Positions 13,129 through 23,116 of a stretch of 64,000 nucleotides of DNA are shown here, one piece after another. This stretch comes from Hydnum rufescens UP504 (Eukaryota; Basidiomycota; Agaricomycetes; Cantharellales; Hydnaceae). Position numbers and translations under genes: made by a program. Position 1 is the first letter of the stretch, and every line of letters starts with the position of its first letter. The stretch covers positions 62,001 through 126,000 of the forward strand of contig MU128985.1 of NCBI GenBank assembly GCA_014904985.1, read 5' to 3'. The notes beneath the pieces are model-generated. The model was not told where the DNA came from and did no database searches. It saw nothing but the letters and a program-made list of their open reading frames with translations.

Positions 13129-14083
13129 TTAGCGCTTGCTGCGTCCGGCCTTGTCCTCGGTCTTGCGATTGCCGTCCTCGTCCAGACCTATGACGAACGT
13201 TAGTTGAAATCCCATATCAGGTATAAGTTGACGCACCGAGTGTCGAGAGGGACACCATCCACAAAAGCGAGGAGACTGTACCCATGAAGGCATTGGAACT
13301 ACTTGACAAGCTCAAAGCGGTGGCGATAGGGGCGAGGCGTTTCTCCGAAAACATGGTATGCGCGACGAAGGTTTCGGGTAACACCCCTATGTCCGCGAAA
13401 TCCATCAGGACCGTCTTCCCGTCCTGGTCGACGCCGAAGTTGCTGGGGTCCATGTCCGACTGGGTGAACATGAGGCGATCACCGCGTATCTCGACGGGAG
13501 CCAGCTGTTTCTGGGCCCGGGTCGAGAGCAACGTGTACGCCTGGCCCAGATTGCATGTTAGCGAACGGTGGATGCTCGAGAAAATGAAAGCACGGACGCA
13601 CCTTGTGCATGTACCGTTCCAGGGCCTCGACACTTGAGAAAACCAGAGGTGCCGTGTAGTCCTTAAAGAATTTGTGGCGGATGCAACCACCCCCTAAGGG
13701 ACCAATTACATGGTTGGGAGGAGGTGGGACGCTCGAGAGCCATACCAGAGCCTCTGCTGTCCGGTCGATGAGGTCTACAGGGGCGGCCATGAGCGTGATG
13801 AACTCCATGACCAAATACTTGGTCCTGCTGTCTCCAAAGTGGTGCACCACCTGGGGAATGCACGGCGCATCAGGGTGAGGGTTATACTTTGCATAGTCGA
13901 AGATGTACAACTGAGTTTGGAGTTCAGGCCATAGATCGCCGGGGTAACCAAATTTCACAAGTAATCCGTCCCGATGGACACGCACGCACGGTAGTTCTTG
14001 TCCTTCCAGTGTAGGAGCTTGTGGTTTTTGCAAGCCTCCACAATGTTGGCCTCGAGAGCCTCAAGAGCAGCTTTCTGGTCCAT
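13129..14083 (-). CDS. Aminoglycoside-phosphotransferase-like protein, apparently frameshifted
   Basis: This gene resembles the fungal APH / choline-kinase-like superfamily. Reading from Met 14083, the protein starts MDQKAALEALEANIVEACKN and continues to RACVSIGTDYL, then hits a stop at about 13955. The next base of phase continues as VKFGYPGDLWPELQTQLYIF. A one-base deficit near 13958-13965 explains the break (GTDYL|VKFG is the expected family continuity); a four-base loss from a GTGC run just upstream also would. Downstream are YLVMEFITLMAAPVDLIDRT, an intron (donor after MHK, acceptor before AYTLL), and the catalytic-loop region FTQSDMDPSNFGVDQDG followed by VLMDFADIG. The usual HGD histidine is replaced (Q-S-D), while the Asp, Asn and the later metal-binding Asp are kept. 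A final small exon ends with GRSKR and a stop at 13129. The gene may be a pseudogene or carry a sequencing error. A truncated copy lies at 34310-35045. Confidence 0.7.
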
Positions 14084-14519
14084 GGCGAGATGTCCTGGAC
14101 AATGCAACATAAGGAAGGGGGAGAAAGCACCATGAAATGATATGCACAAGTGGAGTAGGTAGGGCAAGAGCAGACAATAGTGTGACAGTATTGATAAGAC
14201 CGATGCTTGAGTCACTGGCAAGGGGGTGTAAGGAATCAAATACTGGAACTCAGGTTGAATTACAGCTGTTAAATTATTGATAGGCAGTTTGCAAAACACA
14301 TAGCATTCGGGTAGCTCTGACCAAATGTATGGTTGGAGCAGCTCCACATGTCACAAGACCTTCCGGGGCCTGCCATCTTTGTCATCCTGGGCCTATGGCT
14401 GGCCTCGATGCATGCCCTTTTGTCTGTGACCGCACGGTAAATGATGGTTGGTTTTCTTGCTAATCTGTCTGGCCATCATCATCTCCCGCTGGCCATTATG
14501 ACACAATCGGAACTTTCCG
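14084..14519. other. Transition zone with sparse CpG
   Basis: No gene is visible. This is the upstream flank of the APH-like gene. A handful of CpG dinucleotides remain (the last at 14518), after which there are none for about 5 kb. Confidence 0.5.
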
Positions 14520-14635
14520 CAATAGACCCAGGACACCCAAGCCACCAGCAAATCTTCCCACAGGCCCCACCATGTAAAAAATTGAAAACTGCCTATCAAT
14601 AATTTAACAGCTGTATGAACTTAAGACCTGAGGGG

Positions 14636-14820
14636 GGTACCCTTTAAATCTGCCTATATCCATCAGAGCCAAGATATACAGACATAACAGATGTGAGACC
14701 AACTATAGGCATTAATTTAACCCATGAGAACTTGGCACATGACCTGACTGTGCAGGCATCACTTTTATCACCAGCAAGTCTCTTATCTGCCTAGGACTGG
14801 CATATCAATGACCAAAAAGA
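14636..14820 (-). repeat. Dispersed repeat, inverted copy of 22008-22185
   Basis: The sequence from GGGGTACCCTTTAAATCTGCC to AGACTTGC-type end (here read as CAGCAAGTCTCTTATCTGCC) matches the reverse complement of 22008-22185. Where the 22 kb copy has CGG three times, this copy has CAG, so the two differ mainly by CpG loss. A related fragment is near 23420-23470 (GAACCTGGCACCCAGCCCGA). The element type is unknown. Confidence 0.65.
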
Positions 14821-15156
14821 AGAATGGCATCATTATTTGACCTCAGAGTCAGTGTCATTTCTATTTTCTCCAGGAACCAAATTCAAGTCTCTATTCTAGG
14901 TCAATGAATATGGCTCCAACTGGGTGGAGGGGTGTCCAAATGTTGAAGGATCACTGTCAAGCACTTGAGGATTCATGCAACAATCAGAGCTCAGGCTAAC
15001 AAGGGTTTGGTACATCCTGAGACACTATACAAGGATGATGCTGACTAAGCAATGAGTCACCTGTCCCCCAATTCCAACATGAAATGCCACTGAGAGGTCA
15101 AGTGACCCAAAATTGCAATACTGGTCAACAGGACTGAAGATACACAGGTCTGTGGA

Positions 15157-15950
15157 TGGGGATTAGGGATGCCTAGGTTTGGTTTTGGTTCAGTTTTTGC
15201 CAATTTGGGCAAAACCTAAACCAGACCTGAACCTGAAATCACCCATGAGGGCAAAACCTGAACCTGACCTGAGGTTTGGTTCCAGAGTGGTTTGGTTTGG
15301 GTTTAAACCAGGTTTAAAGCTGAAACCTGAGATATAGGAGAAGCAAAACATTTTAGTAAGTACTACAGACTATCTGGACTCTCTGTGTGAGTCTTTGCAT
15401 TGACCACTTCCTTTGTATCCCATTTTCCATTCATATCTCATTCACACCCCTCCTTCACATCAATTTTCTGCTTACATATCTCCAGGGGATGGAACTTAGC
15501 TAACTAAATTGTGTCATGTGACCCTAGACTGAGTTACAGTAACCTGTGCAAATCTCCAGATTTGATCCCAGAGCCATGTGCTTTGTAACCTGCACAGATT
15601 ACCCCATTAGATTCCAGAGTCATGCAACTTTTGACTCTGAAATTACAGTACTGTGTGCAAATTGCTAGGTTTACTTCTGGAATTGAATGTATAGAAGGAT
15701 GATAATGATAATATGTGGAGAAATAAGGGTGAAAGTACATAGACTGGAAGGTACACCCTACCTTTCAGGTTCAGGTTTAAACCTGGGTTTGAACCAGGTT
15801 TTGGATTCAGGGCAAGGGCAAAACCTAAACCAGACCAGAGGAAAATTGAATGAAACCTGACCCCAATGGAACCAGACCTGGGTCTGGTTTAGGTTTAAAC
15901 CCAGGTTCCCAAGGTTTAAACCAGACCAAAGGCATCCATAATGGGGATTA
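15157..15950. mobile_element. Non-autonomous TIR element with 9-bp target duplication
   Basis: A 776 bp element (15166-15941) is flanked by the direct repeat TGGGGATTA at 15157-15165 and 15942-15950. Its ends are imperfect inverted repeats: the left begins GGGATGCCTAGGTTTGG, and the right read in reverse gives GGATGCCTTTGGTCTGG after three bases. Both sub-ends are full of GGTTT / AAACC and GGTTTAAACC motifs, so the termini can fold extensively. There is no transposase-like frame inside. A 9-bp duplication fits Mutator-like elements, but the short, imperfect TIR makes that tentative. Confidence 0.5.
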
Positions 15951-16689
15951 GCAGCTAAATAGGTGGCAAAGGGTAGAAGTGTGACCTTGGTTATCACCTG
16001 CAGCTTGATTACCAATGTATTACTGCTTAAAACTATCCAGAAGCCTCATAAAGCATTCCTAAGTTCCCCCACTGACTCCCTAAAATGAGGTCAAAAGAGT
16101 ATCTAAGGTCCCCAGAGGGGGGGGTACCTATGTTCCTGGATTTGATCATGTGCACCCCCTTGGTCACTGGTCCATCAGGAGTTCACAATTTGGGAAGTAG
16201 CCTCACAAGCTCCACCAATGAGAAACACTGATGACCATCCCCACCAACACCCTTCCTTCCTAGAGTTGTCCATACACCCTTTCCTATGGCTCTATGCCCT
16301 TTGCTACTCTATATTCTATGCTATAATTATCCTAACCAAATCCCAAACACATATTGTGTCTGAGCACCACCCAGCTGTCTCTTCCTCTGTCACAGAGACA
16401 ACATTGTCTGAGGCAAGTATTTATTGTCTTCTCTGTATCTTCAGTGCTCTTACCTATGCCAATTCTTGTCTGCTTTGCTTCAAATGGATTAGGGCCTTCT
16501 GCCTGTAGACTTTGACAATGACATTGGGTGGAATGATAACAAGCAGATTGGTCCCATGATCAATCAGGAAAATCAAAAGCCACTTCAAAGACTCTGAAGG
16601 CAGGAAGGGCCTAATGGTAAGTCCCTTCTTCAGAGTCTGTGAAGAGGCCTTCTTCCAGCCTTCTGAAGTACTGGAAGATGAATTACATA

Positions 16690-16985
16690 AGCTGCCATAT
16701 ATAGCAATATTATATGTGGAGATGTGACACAAGCTACCATATATGGTAATATTACATAATCATTATATTGGCAGTATCACATAATCATTTCAGTTTAAAT
16801 ATTACATAATTATTTTTTAAATATTACACAATCATTAAATTATATATTACATAATATTTGGTTGGCCAATCAATTTCCATATATGGAAATATTACATAAT
16901 TATTTTCCATATTTGGAAGGTCTTACCTAAGCTACCATATATAGCTATATTACCTAATCTATTATATAAGCAAAAAGAAAGCTGA
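16690..16985. promoter_or_regulatory. AT-rich segment with three CArG boxes
   Basis: Within about 300 bp of AT-rich sequence there are three CC(A/T)6GG matches: CCATATATGG at 16737-16746, CCATATATGG at 16877-16886 and CCATATTTGG at 16907-16916. Repeats of ATTACATAAT and of CTACCATATATAGCTATATT-type hairpins surround them. CArG boxes are the binding sites of MADS-box factors such as Mcm1/SRF. Because this lies in repeat-like DNA upstream of the coding-like region at 17087, a regulatory role is only a possibility. Confidence 0.3.
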
Positions 16986-16988
16986 AAT

Positions 16989-17001
16989 GGGGGGGGGGGG
17001 G
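16989..17001 (+). repeat. Poly-G run
   Basis: A run of 13 G residues separates the AT-rich segment from the coding-like region. It could be a length-unstable site or a G-quadruplex-prone tract. Confidence 0.6.
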
Positions 17002-17086
17002 TTTGTTGAAAGCCTTGAGGTATATATGTGCCTGGAGGTCTGTGTGCAAAGTCTGAATCTTGGTTGTGGGATGTTTGAATCTCTAG

Positions 17087-17915
17087 ATGTTTGAGTCATT
17101 GTTCTCTTCAGCCCATTCTAACTACACCCTCTTCTACAGCTTCAGAGTCTTCAGAGATACATCCCATCTTCAGAGAGTAAATGATTTTCCTGATGTCCAC
17201 ACTCCCAGTGCCATCAAAGCAATCATTGTCAGTGACTACCACATTGAATGGCTTGATATGGCTGAGCCTGAACATGACATTTATTCAAAAAATCACATGG
17301 TGCCCAGTGTGGTGTTCACCATGCCCAAGGTTTTTGACAAGAAGAAGTATTCATCTGCCAAAATTTCTATGGAGCTGGGTACTGAAAAGAAAGTTGTTGA
17401 GATCATTGGGCAGGAGATGTGTAGTATTTGTTTGCATTTCTATTTTGACTTGAATCTGATTTGTATTTTCTCAACTAGGGCTGGACACCTGGTGACCAGT
17501 ATTTCCCTGGCACATACACTGTGATCCTCCCCACATATGCAATGACCACTCACTGTATGGTCCATTGCCATACCTACCCCATCCACCAAGGAACCACCAT
17601 TGGGAATCTCATTGACAAGATTATTGACAACAAGATGCACCACTTCCTGTTCCTTCCATACACCATAGGAGGTCATTGGAAGGGGTGTGGGGACCACACA
17701 TATGTCCTCCATTCAATTCCCTAGATAATATTGACACTGTGATAACCTTCTCTCAATCTGCTAACCTCCATTGCTGGGTGCATTTTGTCTGTGAAGGCAA
17801 TATAACCTTGGAGGACTCAATTGAGGACACAGATGTGCCACTCTGTAATGAGCTTGTTTACACATACATTTGGGGTGGTGCCAAGACTCATGAGCATATT
17901 GGGCATGGCTGGTGA
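17087..17915 (+). pseudogene. Unidentified coding-like region in the CpG-free block
   Basis: The plus strand carries a chain of coding-like pieces. The first (17087 to about 17410) includes AIIVSDYHIEWLDMAEPEHD and VPSVVFTMPKVFDKKKYSSA. After a plausible intron ending TCAACTAG at 17479 comes WTPGDQYFPGTYTVILPTYA, and then IGNLIDKIIDNKMHHFLFLP. A further piece after 17724 reads ANLHCWVHFVCEGNITLEDS. Stops separate the pieces unless introns join them. I do not recognise the family. The absence of CpG, with frames this open, is odd for neutral decay. It may be a transposon-borne or host hypothetical gene. Confidence 0.35.
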
Positions 17916-18480
17916 GTCTCACACAACCTGCTGGAGGACCAACATTTACTGACCATTGCCTCACCCACCAGCTCCCCCACAAGGCTGATGACAATGAGTA
18001 GTGTTTCTCATCCACATCTGTAGACACATTATACAAAACCCCCACTACTGCCTTCCTCCAGCTTCAGGACCTCATGGTGGTAGCCATTTGATGCAATCCC
18101 AATGAATACCCAGCATACAGCTCTTGCTCCAACCCTGCCTCCCCCATTACTATCCTCTTTCTACTATCATCCTGTAGTTTAACCATCATTCTATTCCATA
18201 TGCAATTTATCACACCTTCATAGAAATATGTTCTGGTGCAGACAGGGATGAAGAGTACCAAAATACCAGCCAAATCCTTTGTCCATCACAAAAATCAATG
18301 CTGCTACTTGTGCTAATGCCCCCTGTTCCCACAAAAAGGTGATGGATCACACTACTGGTGACACATTTCCCTCCCAGTGAACCAATGTGACCTCAGGATT
18401 TACATTGCATCCATAACAGGGCAACTACAAATACCCTTCAAGGCCCCATTTTAATGTATGAAACCCCCCTTGAAGGGTCT
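17916..18480. other. No recognisable feature
   Basis: This is CpG-free sequence without a convincing frame or repeat structure, between the coding-like region and the minisatellite. Confidence 0.4.
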
Positions 18481-18489
18481 GGGGATATC

Positions 18490-18755
18490 AGGTTATTACC
18501 TACTACAAGATACATGTTACCTACTACAGAGAATCCAGAATTATCTGCTATAAAATGCAGATCACCTACTACAGGACCTTGATCACCTACTATGAGATGC
18601 ACATTACCTACTATGGGGTATCCAGATCACCTACTACAAGATGGAAGTTATCTGCTATAGAGGATTCAGATCACCTACTACAGAATGCAGATCACCTACT
18701 ACAAAAAGCATAGTCACCTGCTACAAAAAGTGGATCACCTACTACACAAAGCATT
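18490..18755. repeat. Minisatellite, 21-24 bp unit, about 12 copies
   Basis: The core ATCACCTACTACA recurs with starts of the CCTACTA (or TCTGCTA / CCTGCTA) element at 18499, 18520, 18544, 18565, 18586, 18607, 18630, 18651, 18674, 18695, 18718 and 18738. The spacing is mostly 21 bp, with some 20-24. It abuts the 3' end of the WD40 frame, which breaks off within a repeat just as the satellite begins. Confidence 0.85.
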
Positions 18756-21324
18756 AGTATGATCAGAGGAGCCTGAGGCCAGATGCAATCCATCAGGTGA
18801 AAATGCAACCATCCTAACCCAATGAGAATGGCCCTCTAATTTTGCAGTGGATGCACCAGATGTACCATCCCACAAGGATACAGTGCAATCCTTTGAGCCT
18901 GAAGCCAGGTGTGATCCATCAGGTGAAAATCCAACTGTCTGAACTGGATAAGAATGACCCTCTAATTTTGCAATGGATGCACCAGATATGCCATCCCACA
19001 AGCACACAGTGTGATCCTCAGACCCTGAGGCCAGGTGCAATCCATCAGGTGAAAAGGCAACAATCCAAACTGATTGAGAATGGCCTTTGAGTTTTGCAAT
19101 TGCTGCACCAGATATGCCATCCCATAAGCATACAGTGCAGTCCTCAGAGCCTGAGGCCAGGCACAATCCATCAGGTGAAAAAGCCACTGTCCTAACTGAA
19201 TTAGAGTGGCCCTCTAATTTTGCAATGGAAACACCAGATATACCATGCCACAAGCATACAGTGCAATCATCAGAGCCTGAGGCAAGGCAGGACCCATCTA
19301 GTGAGAATGCAATTGTCCAAACTGAGCACCAATGGCTGCACAACATACTCAAGTGCTGTGGCCATTCAGACTCCATGCCTTGGAGCACCTTGATAGAATC
19401 CTTTGCATCTTCACAATATGCCTGGTACAGTGCAGTGCCAGGTGGTGTGAAAGGCAAGGCAGAATGATACACATGCAGTGCACTTGCTCTTATCACTTCC
19501 CCATGGGCGAGAAGGAATCGACATGAATCAGACAGGATTCTTATCACACTCAGCTCACATTTCAAACTTTTCTGTCACCAGAATCATTCCCCATTCAGTC
19601 ACCAGATCACTCATCAATAGGAAATACACATATCGCCCAGTGATGCGCCTCTTCAATCGACCTTACAGCATTCAAAACACTCCCAAGCAGACTCATTGCT
19701 TCGAACCACCATAAAATCGACCGCTTCGAGAATCTCTCCAGTGCCTCCACCGATCTCCTCTCCCCGAACTCCACACACAATAGATGCGACGCCCAGTAGC
19801 GGCATGCATACTGAACCTCCGGCAACAGTGCCCCCTCACTTTCTGCGCAAATCCATCGACCTCCTCGTTCAGTAGTGACGGATCCGAAATCCCAGCTACA
19901 TCCCGCTTTAAATGTCCCCATAAGTTCGAAGCATCGGATGGCATGTCATGGTTCCTGCTCTGGCTTGGGAACAATCACGAACTCCGACATGGAACATCGG
20001 GAAGGATCCGTAATAAATTCGAGAAACGAAGGGTGGTAGATACGAGGGGCTTCATGAACATTGGACGGAGGGACAATGACTGAGTGAAGATGACTTAAGC
20101 AAGCCTCAACGACGTGGCTTTCATATTGAACAAAGTTAGCGAGCGAATGTAGCGGGAGGGGCTCGCGTAATAGCACAATGCTCCCGACGATGATTTGAAA
20201 CCTCGCCAGAATTTCTTCATCGTTATACGGGGGAAAGGAGTTGTGGAGTACCTCCATGTAGAGGTTGTCCAGGTGAGAATAGGGCGCCACACGGGATTTT
20301 CGGAGGGACTCGGCATCAAGTATAAGCCTCAGATATCGGCGGGGATCCCGTGCACGATCGTGCTCGATGAAGCGAATCGCCGTGACTGCATAAACGAACA
20401 GCTTCCCGCACTTCTCTACCAGCGAGTTCCTCTCCGCATCCGTCGGCCAATTCGCAGGCACCGCAAGATTAAATTTCCGCGAAATTCTGGCCAATTCATT
20501 GGCGATGTAAAGACGGATGTCTTGTTGAATGACCGATACCTCGATATCGTGAAGAACAGTCTTCACCAGGTTTGGAGCCTCGTTGAACACTGACGACAGG
20601 TGAGGTTCGGGACGACTTGTGATCAAAATCCTTAGGAAAGGTATTCCGGTGAGGGCTTAAACACGAGTGACAAAATTCTTGCAGCACCCTCTTCCTTGCA
20701 CTCGTCGAGGGCATCAAGGATGACAAGTACTGGGTACGCAGGGGGTTTGATATTGAGAAGAGGGTTCAAGATCAATTCCTTAAGCTGAGACCATAGGTCC
20801 TTTTGCCCAACTATCGGATCTCGCCTCAGGGCTTTCATGACGAGATCCTTGAACGCCTCCCTGAATGCACTGTCTGAATGCGCGAATTGGAAAGCGAACG
20901 TCGGTAGCACGAGACCCGAGTCCCGTAAACGTCCGTCGCTCCGAGAAAAGAAACTGGCACCGGGCATCCGTTTCTCTTCTGCTCGTTCCGCAACGGTTTT
21001 GGCGATTGTCGATTTACCAATGCCAGCGAGCCCGCTGAGCCAGTACACAGGCGGCCTTTCCCCGTTCGCACTCTCCGACCATGATGTAATCTCTTCCAAT
21101 ATAGCAACACGAGTGCCCTCTAGACATGGCGATGGTGCATCCTCGCGGCCAGAATTATGAACGGCATGCGGGACGCAAGGGAGAGCCGTTAAAAGGAAGG
21201 CATCAGGAGACCCCGGCGAGTCTGGAAGATCATTGATTAGGGACATGGAATCGACGTAGTTGACGGAGGGACTGAGTACCGTAATGAACATTGACATCCC
21301 CTCCACGACCACCCCTACCACCAT
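18735..21324 (-). pseudogene. NACHT-WD40 NLR, broken by frameshifts and a stop
   Basis: A fungal NLR-type STAND protein (nucleotide-switch ATPase with WD40 sensor). From Met 21324 the first frame holds the NACHT core: Walker A GLAGIGKST and Walker B VLVILDALDEC. It stops at about 20632 (EYLS*), where a one-base shift restores LRILITSRPEPHL. The next frame runs through GKLFVYAVTAIRFIEHDRAR and APRIYHPSFLEFITDPSRCS to a TGA at about 19946. That stop looks like CGA to TGA, since HAIRCFELM follows. Two more frame changes lead through GHLKRDVAGISDPSLLNEEV and LLPEVQYACRYWASHL. After 19565 an open frame (to 18735) contains FLLAHGEVIRASALHVYHSA and then about five 42-residue WD40 repeats (VAFSPDGLHLASGSEDHTVC type). 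The array ends inside a repeat at the minisatellite. The WD40 half is CpG-free, the NACHT half is not. Relatives lie at 29.2-29.6 kb and 56.8-58.1 kb. Confidence 0.85.
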
Positions 21325-21680
21325 CTACGCCATCACCCCACGACCAGTAACTGAGGGAAAGGGTGGATGAGGATGAGGGCTAAGAGGAGTGATTGAAAGG
21401 GAACTGACCGATAGAGCCAGGATTTTGCGTCCTGAGGAGAGTGTGGGACGCCCTGGCAAGATCGGCCCGAAGATTCGCCCCCCATTTTAGAGGCTGGAGA
21501 GACGAAGTGCCCAATCAGTGTGTATCACACTGTGATCTACAGCAGGGTAGGCTCTAAGAGCGAAGTCAAAAACCGAGAGGTGATTGTCCGCGCCATTCAA
21601 TTCGGGAGCAACCGACATTCTTCGAGTTGACTTGCGCCGACTTGTGTCAATACCCTTGGGCCCTTTGACTCCCGCATTCG
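21325..21680. other. Upstream flank of the NLR pseudogene
   Basis: No gene is visible here. Part of it (around 21540-21580, GGGTAGGCTCTAAGAGC-like) resembles 29650-29690 next to the NLR scrap at 29 kb, so the two NLR copies share flanking sequence. Confidence 0.4.
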
Positions 21681-21865
21681 AGATTCAATCGATCTGTTGT
21701 CGTATCGTGCTATTTGGATCTACTAAAAGAGATTGCAGCAGACATCGAATGATATGGGCTCACGGTACTGCATTCATAAGAAGCATACAGTAATTAGATA
21801 TAAATCGTCTGTTTGCTCAATGTCCAGTTCGTCACGAAGGGTGTGGTGACTCACCGATCGCCGGG
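21680..21865 (+). repeat. NLR-flank repeat, copy 1
   Basis: This stretch matches 30620-30830 in the same orientation. Shared pieces include CTGTTGTCGTAT, TTGGATCTACT(A/G)AAAGAGATT, ATAAGAAGCATA-like and GTCACGAA(G/C)GGTG. It lies just upstream of the NLR start here and beyond the NLR scrap at 29 kb, suggesting that the NLR and its flank were duplicated together. Confidence 0.65.
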
Positions 21866-22007
21866 CGTACTCAACTGTGGCCTGTGGTGTTCTATATCTT
21901 CTTTCCAGAACACGCCTACCTACGATATCGATGCCCCTTGGCTCATTTGATAATTCCTAATTCTGACTCTGGGGTCAAAGAACAATACCATTTTTCTTTT
22001 CGGTCAT

Positions 22008-22185
22008 TCATAGTCCTAGGCAGATAAGAGACTTGCTGGTGGTGAAAGTGATGCCCACAGTCAGGTCAGGTGCCAAGTTCTCATGGGCTAAATTGGTGCC
22101 TATATTTGGTCTTACATCCGTTAAGTCCGCATGTCTGCCTCTGCTCCGACAGCTATAGGCAGATTTAAAGGGTACCCCTTCATCA
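22008..22185 (+). repeat. Dispersed repeat, CpG-retaining copy
   Basis: This is the inverted partner of 14636-14820. It keeps CpG at three sites (read on the minus strand as GTCGGAGC, TGCGGAC and AACGGATG) where the 14.7 kb copy has CA. It therefore approximates the less eroded form of the element. Confidence 0.65.
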
Positions 22186-22331
22186 CTTACATAAGTCCAT
22201 AATTTGACCTGAGGTTGGTTCAAGCCGCAAGTCGCGGCAACACTACAGTACTGTAGTCTCGTGACCAGACCCGCAGTAAACTGAGGGTCTGGTGAGATGG
22301 GGAGTTCCGAAGGTGCAGGCACGAAGCTTCT

Positions 22332-22959
22332 GCTCCAGCCAATCACAAAAAGTTTTGACCGGCATTTGCCGTGGTTTTCAGTTGGGTATGCACTGATCTC
22401 CTAGCCAATTATGGTCTGTCTGCGGGCCTCCACTTTAGTGATCCGACACCAAAACAGGGATTTGATGGAGATGGAGAGGGGGGAGAGGGAGTTGTATTTG
22501 GAAACAAGCATACCGCGAGCGATAATAATCCAAATAATATCATGTGTAACACAACGCATGGTTGTTTGAGATCAATGGCACTGCTGTTGCTGATGAGGTC
22601 GAGGTAGGTTGCGGGTGGTCATCTAAGGTACACTTAATCCCACAAATGCTAATCAACAAAGTAAGGAAATGCATGAATATTTGGATATTTCACAGAAGAG
22701 CACACCAGGTGCATGCGAATTAGATGACGTATTTCATTGAAAGACATCCCTGATTTTGATAGATCCAATGGTAGAAGAAGGGCCATATTTCAATGGGCTA
22801 GTACGAATGGGAGGCATATCTCAAAGGCAGCCGACAGAGGCAGATTGATGGGTAGGTACTCAGTATTATTCTACATCTGGATCAAGAAATATTTGTGAGT
22901 CAAAGCCAACTGAAAGACATGGCAAATGCCAGTCAAAACTTTTTGTGATTGGCTGGAGC
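22332..22959. mobile_element. MITE-like element with 39-bp inverted arms
   Basis: The left arm (22332-22370, starting GCTCCAGCCAATCACAAAAA) and the right arm (22921-22959, starting GGCAAATGCCAGTCAAAACT) are inverted copies. They are 39 bp long with a single difference, CG in the left against CA in the right. About 550 bp without a convincing gene lies between. I did not find an unambiguous target duplication. Confidence 0.55.
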
Positions 22960-23116
22960 TAGTGTTGCCGAGACTCAACTTGACTCGACTCATGACTTCC
23001 GGTGACTTAGGCAGGAACACCAGCCTCTATATAGAGGCTGGGATCACTTTGTATGGACGTAACATAGTACCCAATTATATTGGCTATTGCCGTCCAAATG
23101 TATGGCGGTTAAGGTC

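Larger units (their letters stand above)
14520..19507. other. CpG-free block of 4,988 bp
   Basis: I read every line and line junction between the CpG at 14518-14519 and the next at 19508-19509 and found no CG dinucleotide. At roughly 40-45% G+C, something like 200 would be expected by chance. TG and CA are abundant, as expected from deamination of methylated CpG. The block contains a TIR element, an AT-rich CArG cluster, an unidentified coding-like region, a minisatellite and the WD40 half of an NLR. Its right edge falls inside the NLR gene. Confidence 0.9.
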
